Shown here: in pieces, positions 54,975-64,000 of the stretch | Layout of the letters: the number at the start of each line of letters is the position of its first letter | How positions within the stretch are numbered: position 1 is the stretch's first letter | Source of the DNA: Pocillopora verrucosa | Taxonomy: Eukaryota > Cnidaria > Anthozoa > Scleractinia > Pocilloporidae | DNA: 64,000 nucleotides | Assembly (NCBI RefSeq): GCF_036669915.1 | Contig: NC_089322.1 | Span: 20,258,535 to 20,322,534, forward strand | Direction of reading: 5' to 3' | Translations under genes and position numbers: made by a program | Notes under the pieces: generated by a model | Told to the model about the DNA's origin: nothing | What the model saw: the letters and a program-made list of their open reading frames with translations, nothing else | Databases searched by the model: none

Positions 54975-56396
54975 AAGGAGCTTTATAGTTAGAGTATTTT
55001 TACATTTCTTTAATAAACATCTACAACGAACAGATGCACATTAAATTGATAAAGATCTCCTTTTAAATTCCCATAATCCACTCGATCAGTAATAATGCTT
55101 AGTTATCTTTTGAACCGAGACGTGGAGACTGGTAGGGAATATTAATTTCGTTGCGTTCATTATCGTGACAGCAAACGAAAGAATCAATGACCATAGAGAT
55201 TGTAATTGATGATTTAAGGTTAAAAGGTTTTTATGATCAGTGGGAAAGAGTTTGTATGGCCTTGCCGTGTTCACGCGTAATTTTAAATTCTAGTTTGAAC
55301 GGGTTACATCGTTAATATCCTTGAGGCCGAATGTGTAAGCCATGCGAAACTCGTTTAGCTCTGACATCATCATCGGTAAACGTGATTAGAATTAGATTAA
55401 TAACAGTGCGTTAATAATATTTTTGTTTGATAAAGCACCGGCTGAAAAAATATATTGTTTTGCATTTTCTTTTTCGAAAGTAATAATTTTGTTTTAACGC
55501 TTACGGTGTGATAACTTCACCATCTATTGCTTGCATCCGAAGACGAGAGTGGAAGTTTTTTTCAACACATTTTACTTGATAAAGGAGACTGAAATGATTC
55601 AGGCTTGAACAGGATCGGTGGCCCTACCTCCCAGATTCTTGTTCGGCGCTACTACAAACTGAGCAAATACGCTGCTGAGGGCCAATATGCGAAAACACAA
55701 CGACAGTAATAACAAAAATAATTACACTAACAACAACAAAAAAACCTTTGACCTTCTTTCCCATGAGCTAAACAACTACATAAATAGATTTTAAAAATTT
55801 ATGTTATTATTCTACTTATGAGAAAGATGTAATATTTGTTTGTTAGCACGAGATTGTTCTCTCTTTTATGTTTGGCAATAAACGAAAAAAATTAAATGAC
55901 AATTTATGAAAAAATTAAATCTAAACTAAACAAAAAATGGCAATTCTGATGTATAAAAAGCTAGCATCAATGCCAAATTTATACTTTGGCACGCATATTT
56001 TGAACAAAATGCACATTACACGAAGTTAAAGTTGCAAGAATCAAATGTCATTCAGCTGAGAAAAAAAATCGATTTCAACGAAAATGAAATGTACCGTAGG
56101 GCGTTTTAAAAAGGTTCTTTTTCGTATTTCATTTCAGCTTAACAGAGGTGATCCTCCTTTTGTTTTATGTTAATTTTTTTTTAACCTAATCAGCCAAACT
56201 TAAAAGCTTCCAAAATAGAGGCCTGTTTTCATTGGCGCCTGCTCTCTGTCATTTATCGATAAAGCAATCTTAGATGAACATATGTTAGCATCGCATTCAT
56301 TCAAATAGTGTATATTTGTCTTCTGCTGTCAATGTATATATAAATACAAAGAAGCTGTTTTTCTAGAGCATCACGTTCTACAGAACTGATTCAAAC
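54975..56396. other. Intergenic between GPCR2' and GPCR3'
   Basis: 3' flank as after GPCR2, then directly the last about 160 bases of the GPCR3-type 5' flank with its TATA box at 56335. Unit 1 has about 1 kb more here (34100-35220). A 25-base extra piece at about 55742-55767 contains ACCTTTGACCTTC, a half-formed DR1. Confidence 0.5.
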
Positions 56397-57356
56397 ATGG
56401 CTCAGAATAACAGCATTGAAAATACCCTCAGCCTTCGAGCTAAAATTTGTATCGCTGCTTCTAATGATTTACAAATATTTCGCACAATTGTCTTTTTGGT
56501 TATCAATGCTTTGCTGTCCATAATTACATCGCTGGGAAATACGTTGATCTTATATGCCCTTCACAAAGAATCGGCGCTTCATCCGCCCTCGAAGCTTCTG
56601 TTTCGATGTTTGGCCTTAACTGATCTGCTTATTGGTTGTATTTCACAGCCTCTGTTTATCCTATATTTGGTGTCACTTTTGACTAAACATCAAGATTGGC
56701 GAGGAGATCTTTGCCTTTACTCAGCAACCTTTAATAATATCACCACAAACACTTTGTGCTTGGTGTCATTATTAACTTCAACTGCGATAAGCATAGACAG
56801 ACTTCTAGCTCTTAACTTAGGTTTACGTTACAGACAGGTCGTAACCTTTAAACGAACTTCACTTGTTCTTTTATTTCTGTGGGTGGTATCCATCGGGTCT
56901 GTGTCTTCCTCATATCCGATGTTGGACTACAACAAAGCTGAGATGCTTGTAGGAGCTGCAATGTGTTTTGGCAATCTTGCAATATCTTCTTTTTGCTACG
57001 CCAAAATCATTTGGAAAATTCGTCAACATCAGCGACACGTGCAAATAAATGGGGGAATTAATAATCACGGAACTCTTTGTACAGACAGCGTGGCTTTGAA
57101 TAATTCACGGTACAAGAAAACAGTTTCTAGTGTGCTTTGGATTCAGTTGACACTGACTATTTGCTACTTGCCGCTCATCGTAACTATTGGGTTAATTTCT
57201 TACAAAGGGCTAACATCGGCGCTCGACGCCGCGTGGGGAATAGGGATAACTTTAATGTTTCTCAATTCATCTTTAAACCCCTTTCTTTACTGTTGGAAGA
57301 TTAAGGAAATAAGAGTAGCAGGTAAGAGCATAGTAAGTCGGTTGTTTCCCTTTTAA
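56397..57356 (+). CDS. Class A (rhodopsin-like) GPCR 3'
   Basis: An intronless frame of 319 residues, the intact counterpart of the truncated GPCR3. Sequon at N4 (NNS), GN in TM1, DRL at 134-136, NPFLY at 294-298. Amino end and TM1 resemble GPCR3 (NNSIENTLSLRAKICIAASND), whereas TM3 is identical at DNA level to GPCR2'. Helix 8 carries KSIVSRLFPF. The TATA box at 56335-56345 is close to the start, and the 5' flank is much shorter than those of its sisters. Ligand unknown; role presumably chemosensory or peptide/amine signalling as for other cnidarian class A expansions. Confidence 0.95.
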   Translation: MAQNNSIENTLSLRAKICIAASNDLQIFRTIVFLVINALLSIITSLGNTLILYALHKESALHPPSKLLFRCLALTDLLIGCISQPLFILYLVSLLTKHQDWRGDLCLYSATFNNITTNTLCLVSLLTSTAISIDRLLALNLGLRYRQVVTFKRTSLVLLFLWVVSIGSVSSSYPMLDYNKAEMLVGAAMCFGNLAISSFCYAKIIWKIRQHQRHVQINGGINNHGTLCTDSVALNNSRYKKTVSSVLWIQLTLTICYLPLIVTIGLISYKGLTSALDAAWGIGITLMFLNSSLNPFLYCWKIKEIRVAGKSIVSRLFPF

Positions 57357-59538
57357 AAGGAGCTTTAGAGTCAGAGTATTTTTACACTACTTTGATAAAC
57401 ATCTGCAACGAACGGATGCATATGAAAAGAACTTTAAAAAAGTTTTACCTTAAATTCTCATATAATCCACTTGATCAGCAAAAATGCTCAGTTATTGTTG
57501 ATGTTGTTGTTGTTTTTGTTTTTTTGGAACTTTTATTTTGAACAGAGATGTGGAAACTGGTAAGGAATATTAATTTCGTTGCGTTCATTATCGTGACAGC
57601 AAAAGAAAGAATCAACTGTCATTCGATATAAAGGGATAGATAATTTTATTGATAGAGCAAAAGCTTTGCACGTGCGTTTCTTAACCATCCTTTGCCGGCA
57701 AAATAACATCGTGAAATCATCAAAATTTGGTGGCCTGAGAAAGGAAACTTCGACGGAAAATCGCGTAATTTTTCATTTGGGACTCAGCGCTACTCTTGTA
57801 CATTACTTTGAGGCGAATTCATGGTGCCATAAAAAACGATAAACACATCCAGCCATTCGCGAAATTCTCTCTAAAAACATAAATTCATTTTTGAATATAA
57901 AGGTCCCTAATTATTTCACTGGCTGTCAATCACTAGAGACGAGTCAGTTGCGTGTTACTACTTGTACTCACATTAGAGGAGAAATGTTTTTCAAAATCTG
58001 AAACCTCTTAACGACAAAGTTTTTTATTTGAAACACTAATTACTTTCATAACTTCAAAAATGAATTGCACTTTAACATCTACAAATTCAGCTAAAGTCAC
58101 TTATAGTTATGATCCAGTTATTAGTAACCAATGCAACATATGTTTAATCAAATACACAGTAGGTCATGTTTTAACACCTCTTACACCAAGAATCCTGGGA
58201 CCCTAATACATCGAATAATCATAATATTATAGAGCACTGAAATTTACCTTTGTTGCCCAAATACGGCCATGAACTACTGTTAAACATATACCCAGACGGC
58301 GGGTTTATTTTTTACGATACTCGAAATCAAATGTAGGAAAAAGCAAAGCCAAAACAAAAGCAAAAACGGGAAAAGAAGCAAACTGAAAAGAACACGGAGG
58401 CACGTTTGGTTTTCACTCTCCTTACTTATATGATTAAATTAAAATTAGGAATTGATCAGGAATCCAATATGGCAACCGGAGTTCATAATCATTCGACATA
58501 GAATATAATTTCTAATAAAAAGAGAAAAGCAAACAAAAATCAAAGAAAAAATCAAGGTATAGTTGAATAATAAAATCTGAAAAAATTAAAGTTGGAACGA
58601 CTCAAATTACCTAAACATGATGCTCTTTAATACAGCTCATCTACAATAGTTTTTATTTGACTGTACGCGTGGCATTTAAACCCTTTGTATGATAATGAAC
58701 AAAACCGCGGCATCTTTTTTTTGGGTACTGAATAAACGGCGGTTGTTGGTTTTTGAGCCCTCGTTTGTTGTTTTTATTGTAGGCGCAAGAATTTGTATTA
58801 TCATTTTTTTTAGTGTTGGCGTTTCATAATTTCGTGTTAGGTGTTTATTTTCTCGTCTTCATTAGTGTCCTTTGTCAGTTACCAGTTTTGTACTTGTTAT
58901 ATTTATTTGCATATCGTATATATATTGGTTGCGCGTAATTTATTTGGTTAGTTGTCTAGTTTGCGAAAATTATCGTTACATATCTAACTCTGGGTTTCAT
59001 GTTTTCGTCTTTGGTTTGGTCACATTCGTCTTGTAAGTATCCTTGTTTATTTCGCTTTGTCGTTTTCCAGTACTTTCACTCATACGATGTAAGTTATTTT
59101 ATGCTAATTCGCGTGTTTGTAATTTTGTCATTTTCAGTTACCGTATTCAACAATGTGTCAAGTTTGTTCTAGTAAAGTTTGAAATACGAGTGATTAGCGT
59201 TTGCGGCTATATTTATTACTTGTATAAAGAAAACGAAAAAAAAAGAAAACGACTCCACAGCAATATCCACAAGAAAGCCGAAAGCTAGTGTCTATATGTT
59301 TGTTGTTTTGTTTATCTTCTTGTTTGTTTGTTATTTCCTTGGGCTTGTTCACCAAAGTCTGCAGATTTTGCGCTTCACTAAACAAAGACCTCGCTAAGCA
59401 TACGTAAAATGTAGTATCAAAAACACAAGATGTACGTAATGAGCACTAACAGAAGCATTTAAATCACAGTTGATATCCCGTTAAAGCTGTGTTCTAAGTA
59501 CGATGTTTCTTTGATCGGGCCGTTACCACCTCTTCTTC
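57357..59538. other. Intergenic between GPCR3' and tyrosinase C2
   Basis: Matches 36842-38295 apart from a 450-base block at 58771-59220 that unit 1 lacks. The junction near 57652 removes about 900 bases present in unit 1, including the foldback repeat. No gene was recognised. Confidence 0.5.
58771..59220. other. Unit-2-specific T-rich block
   Basis: About 450 bases, T-rich on the plus strand, replace about 22 bases of unit 1 (near 37952-37973). It has no open frame of note and no clear terminal repeats. It could be an insertion in unit 2 or ancestral sequence lost from unit 1. Confidence 0.5.
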
Positions 59539-62500
59539 CTAACCAGCATTCACAGGCTGAAGTATCTTCTCGTCTTCCCTTGCCTTTTTGGCTTCTTCTG
59601 CGCTCACTTGGAACAGACGGAGCGACGCTCCCAGGAGGTTAGTAAACGACTTGCGTTTTGTGTTATGCAATTGCTCGATACTCTTGCCTAAAAATAAAGA
59701 AAATTTGTATGTCACTTCCTTAAAAATGCATCTATGATTCAGTGCACACCGTGACACATCAATAATCATTAAACGAATAGAATCTATGTTGCCATGTGTT
59801 TGTTCAGTTGTAGATCTCAGATGACGTCGATTGTGGTAAAATGTGTTTGGAACTACTCGAAATATTTGATGGCTTGAAAACCCAATCAAAGAATGGAGAG
59901 TTGAAGGCAGGGGGACTAAGTAATGCTAATAATTAATAACTGGCTTCTGACCAGCCTTGTAATCTGCAAGGTCTTACCTTTTAGTCGACTCATTATTCTG
60001 TTTTCCCTCTGGGACGCCTCATACTCAACTCGTACGCCTCCTGGTTGTTGAGAGAGATTGGTCACCGCTGTGGCTTGGACTCCTCCGCTACCCATCAGCG
60101 ATTCTTGTCGCCATGCGTAGTTCCTGGTCCTCTTTTGCCTGTCATCCCAGATTTTATCGATGAAACCGTGATGAAGGAAGAACTCCGGAGCAGATGCAGA
60201 CTCAATTGAGCACATGGTACCTCCAATCAGACAATGTACTTGGTCGTGGAGGTTAACCCTGAGTTCTCTTTCAAAGTTCACGAAATTATTCTGAAGAATA
60301 ACTTCTCGCACTGCGGCTGCGTCGGGAGGAATACCCCTAAATTCGCGGTTTAAGCACTTCCGTCCAGTAGGTGACACGGCAGACCAAACACCCTGTCTGA
60401 AAGGTCCATCCTGCACACAGCCTCTCCGGCCATTCCCACCAAACCCAGAGTCACCACTGTGCCAAAGTTCCTGCTCGTTTGATGCGTCCCATGGGTTGGA
60501 ATCAAGACTCCAATCCCAGAAGGCAACAGTAACCTTACAATCGACCCTCCGAAGAAGATTTTCGTATTGGAGTATGAACCAGCGATGCCAAGGAAGAAAC
60601 TGCTGTGCCTCATGGATTAACTCGAAAAAAAGCCTTTGATGCATATTGATCAGGTTTTCGTAATCTCTTCTAAATCGCTGGTCAGTTGAAGCTCTTTTTA
60701 TAGCGCTTATATAGCGCCTACGTTCTTCCAATGACATGGCTGTGAATTCTTTCCTTATTCGAATGCAGTTGATGAAACTGCCGAAGTGACACTTACATTT
60801 TTCACCACAATTGTTATAAGCGGTACTTCCATGTCTGCAAGCTAATAACCGAACAAAACTGAATGAATATACATGAGCAGATATCTACATCCATAAAATC
60901 TTGTCAGAGCCTGTTTTGCGTGGTACTCAAAAACAACATCGAAACCAGAGATAAAAACTAAGGAAAAAAACAGCAACAAAAATGTAGATAAGCGGAAGAA
61001 ACGAAGAGAGAAAAAGAAAAAGATGTATTTAATGAATATATTTTCAATCTATTGCCTAGAATAAAATGCATACAGTCGAACTATCCACACTGAGAGAGAG
61101 GAAACTGACTGAAATATCCGAATGACCAGCCATCAAAAGGTGGTAGGCATGTAGCAAGACATATCATTATGACTAACAAATATTCAACACAGCTCATTTA
61201 TATCCTTAATGAAAGAAACCAAACATTGAGTTCATGGCAATGTGATAATGATTCTATGGTAGTCTGCAGTGATAGGTTTAAATTCTTATGACAGTTTTGA
61301 CAGCCTTTTAAAGAGACAACATAGGCTACTTCTCATAAAATGTTCTTTAGAATCACATATCACAGTAACTTTTGCAGGCAGACGAAAAGACGAGAGAGCC
61401 AAGCGAAAACCTGATTTTACAACAACATCAGTGCCACGCTAATTTCTGTCTTCATTATGGGGCGCTGCCTAACTTAGCTTAGAAGATAGAAATCGATTTC
61501 TTACCGGAACATGTATGTATGTTGCAAGGTCTTGAATGGTCACCGATTCCTTGGCAGGCAGACCCGCCATTGCTCGGAGGCGGATTGGTGCACGTCCGTG
61601 ATCGGGATTGCTTTCCTCCGCCGCAAGTCTTACTGCAGCTGCTCCATTTACCCCATTCTGACCAACCGCCGTTGACTCCAACTGAAAAGGAGGAAAACGT
61701 GGATTATTGAATTTATCAAATAGAATAAATGGGCTCTTAATGGATCTACCCCTCCCTCCCTTAAACCAACATTAACCCTTAGTTGTTATCAGTTGAATGT
61801 TGTTGGGTCGGGGGAGGGGTGAGTGCGTGGTTGCTCAGATACGGTTATTTATCTCTTTTCTTGCTGTTAAAAGCAGCCGGCTTCTACTTGGGCAACATCC
61901 AGACATGTTTTTCGGATATGAATTGTTGTTCTTCCTCTCCAAACTCCAAATCAGAAAAATGCGTCGAGCCTAACAAAGGGAAACCTTTTCCCTGATTAAG
62001 GATTTAAGGTTTCTGTTCCTTCAGCAAAATTTTAGTAATAGGATTAAATCAGGACAAACTAGAACTAAAAACAGGGTAACCACTAAAAACAGGGCCCCAC
62101 TGCAAACCACCCCGGCATGTTGGGTTCCTTCTTTTAATGTTATTTTGATTATTATTGTCATTATTGTTCTTATTTTTATTATTATCATATAGTCTGACGT
62201 TGTTATTGTCGTTTTCATCGTTGTTGCTTTGTTTTGCTTTGTTTTGTTTTGTTTCGTTTGTTCCTTTTTTTCTTTTGTGGATAAAATATTGAAAGTGCAA
62301 TTACTTTCTAACCTACCTGGACACTTATTGCAACGCATGGGGCAGGCTTTTTGAAACCATGGTTGATAACAATTAGAAAAGTATGCGCAATACCAAAATC
62401 TATTCCGACAGCCTAAAGAAAAAATAAAACAGTTAAAATTACAACCTAACTAGAGATTATTCAAATGTTTCAACTCGTTTCCTTAGAGCATTACCAATTC

Positions 62501-63463
62501 CTTCTATGAGAAAATCAGACATATTTCGTTCAACAAGTAACTTCTCAATGAAAGCAAAACAAAATCGATAAACAAGCGAATTCTTAGCTGTGTTAAGTGA
62601 CGTGCGACAACTGCACAAGTAATTCTAAGCTGCTAATTTACTCCCGACCAGTCTTTCATTAGCTTGATGCTTTTTTTTATGTTTAAAACTTCTTTTAAGG
62701 TCAACCTAAGCACGAATGGCTCCAGGAGGAGCTTTCAAACAGTCCAAAGCACCAACATACGTATTTCGTAGTCTAATACTCGTACCTGTATGTCGTTCAT
62801 AGGGACCTTTTATTTTTGTTATTTCAAGATAGTGATTAAGAGACCTAGCTGAAAATATAACTTGTCAGAAATCCTGGGGAAATATAGCAGTTTACTTCCC
62901 ATTAAATGGTTCCACTGTTTCCTGGTCGGATTGGAAATGAAGTGTTGGTTTCTGGGGAGGAAAAAAACCGGATGACCCGGATAGGAAACCTTGGAGAAAG
63001 GACGCGGACCAACGACAAACTCAACCCAAATATGACGCCAAGTCTGAGAATTGAGCCCAGGCCACAGGGATGGGAAGTGAATACTCCCATAACGATGGAA
63101 TGCAAACTTTTAACATGATACTTGTGACACGTTTATGATATAAGACTACTATAAAACGGAAAGTGCTTTTTGACTTCAGGGAACTAAAGCTGTTCAAGTT
63201 TGTCTACTGTAGCCAATTGTAAAATATTTTTCTCAGTATGTTGTATGTACCAGTTACCTATAGTAGGCTGAGATCATTGCAAAACCAGGTAACACCAGTA
63301 TGTTTGTCCTTCAAAAGTGCAACACTCGTTGAGGAATATCTATCGAGATATCGGTCTACAGAACTGCACAGATTTTTGGATATAAGGACTTACCAGTCTG
63401 AGTGGACTTTGCAGGGGACAGGAACATCAACAACGTAAACAGCGTATACCACAACAACATCAT
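59539..63463 (-). CDS. Secreted tyrosinase C2: ShKT, TSP1, tyrosinase
   Basis: Five exons on the minus strand: 63394-63463 (signal peptide [20 protein letters not shown]), 62317-62412 (ShKT module), 61505-61681 (one TSP1 repeat), 59978-60841 (catalytic), 59539-59687 (tail, stop TAG). All junctions are phase 1; 451 residues. The ShKT exon has six cysteines in the C-x6-C-x5-C-x8-C-x3-C-x2-C pattern of the ShK fold, which also occurs in animal tyrosinases. The catalytic exon has the NCGEKCKC segment, CuA histidines H-x8-H-x8-H (the last in PWHRWF) and CuB LHDQVH plus [10 protein letters not shown] short helical, charged tail ([13 protein letters not shown]) ends the protein. It should be a secreted phenoloxidase. 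It is the intact counterpart of C1. The first intron contains a SINE. Confidence 0.9.
62126..62270. repeat. Simple repeats in intron of tyrosinase C2
   Basis: ATT-rich array (about 62126-62195) followed by GTTTT/CTTTG repeats (about 62225-62260). Confidence 0.6.
62950..63107 (-). mobile_element. tRNA-derived SINE, degenerate
   Basis: On the minus strand the order is an A-box-like GGGAGTATTCACTTCCCATC, a B-box-like GGCTCAATTCTCAGACT and then GGCGTCATATTTGGGTTGAG. This matches a common cnidarian SINE whose B box is GGTTCGATTCC. CpG sites have decayed to TpG/CpA. It lies in intron 1 of tyrosinase C2. Borders are approximate. Confidence 0.6.
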
Positions 63464-64000
63464 ATTCTTGCTTGAGCTCAAGACTAAAGTAAAGACAAAA
63501 TAGTTTATGACCAGCAATGTATTTTCGCCTTGAAGGGGGGGGGGGGTGGGGTGGGGGAGTTGTAGAAATTTTGGGGGAACACATGGTTTTTAGGGAGAGT
63601 GAGGGGGGGGCAGTCTTAGCCAACAGAGAATAAAGGAAAGATTACAAAAAAATTGACTGCCAATTTATTGCCTATCAGGGAAGGGGTCATAAGAATGGTA
63701 CATAGCCTGATAGAGGATCAGGTGAGTTTTATTGTGATACGGCCAAAATCCTCCGTTACCCCCCCCCCCCCCCCTTCCACCAGGTGATAAAAAATGACCA
63801 ATCCCGTTATAATCCTCGAAACAGAAGTAGCGATTCTAAATTCTTTTAACTAATCTACAGGCAAATGTGTGGTAGATACAAGGGAGAATTAACACTTGGA
63901 TCATGGGAGGTAAATGGTTAACCAAATATAAAATTGATAACCTAGCAGAATCAAAGAACAAGAACATTGGATAACAAGTAATGAAGAAAATTTCTCACGA
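63464..64000 (-). promoter_or_regulatory. 5' flank of tyrosinase C2
   Basis: Upstream of the signal-peptide exon on the minus strand. Contains a G-rich tract at about 63535-63560 and a C tract near 63759-63775. No TATA box was fixed, and nothing coding was recognised. Confidence 0.4.

Larger units (their letters stand above)
41723..61445 (+). repeat. Tandem segmental duplication, unit 2
   Basis: Near-identical and collinear with unit 1 from 18100. The right limit of detectable homology is about 61445, because unit 1 has lost the remaining 5' part of tyrosinase C. Differences from unit 1 include loss of one TSP1 exon in B2, a complete GPCR3', a 450-base extra block at 58771-59220, deletion of the 35940-36841 equivalent, and no insertion in tyrosinase C2. 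Confidence 0.9.

Noticed and set aside
62021-62338. Asn/Lys-rich minus-strand ORFs in the tyrosinase C2 intron
   Set aside because: They are translations of simple repeats; the only supported coding part here is the ShKT exon at 62317-62412.

Overview
The window reads as AT-rich nuclear DNA of an anthozoan cnidarian, most likely a stony coral or a close relative. The evidence is GT-AG introns, intronless class A GPCRs of a cnidarian-type expansion, secreted tyrosinases built from TSP1, ShKT and a GCY/WSC-like module, small C-type lectins, and LINE, SINE and MITE remnants. The species was not identified. No bacterial, organellar, rRNA or tRNA genes were seen.

Layout. 1-575 is the 3' end of a tyrosinase gene (+). 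2373-3600 is a decayed tyrosinase copy. 5538-11349 is tyrosinase A (+): catalytic exon intact, several accessory exons damaged. 14003-14573 and 16760-17354 are two paralogous secreted C-type lectins (+). From about 18100 the window is a large tandem segmental duplication with a period of about 23.6 kb. Unit 1 (18100-41722) holds tyrosinase B1 (+), GPCR1 (-), GPCR2 (+), a truncated GPCR3 (+) and a broken tyrosinase C1 (-). Unit 2 (41723 to beyond 61445) holds tyrosinase B2 (+), GPCR1' (-), GPCR2' (+), an intact GPCR3' (+) and an intact tyrosinase C2 (-) whose signal-peptide exon ends at 63463.

How the genes relate. Every internal tyrosinase exon is symmetrical and in phase 1, so modules (signal peptide, GCY/WSC-like, TSP1, ShKT, type-3 copper domain, basic tail) can be added, lost or skipped without breaking the frame. 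The duplication has created natural contrasts. B1 has four TSP1 exons and B2 three. B2 carries a cluster of replacement changes at the CuB site, including Asp to Gly directly after the first CuB histidine, a position known in other tyrosinases to affect monophenolase activity. C1 is destroyed while C2 is whole, and GPCR3 is truncated while GPCR3' is whole. Secreted phenoloxidases, lectins and receptors side by side suggest a recognition, melanisation or matrix cross-linking neighbourhood, but that link is inference from proximity only.

Exon borders were read by eye from GT-AG signals, phase and paralogue comparison. Borders may be off by a base or two where the text says so, and untranslated exons could not be placed.
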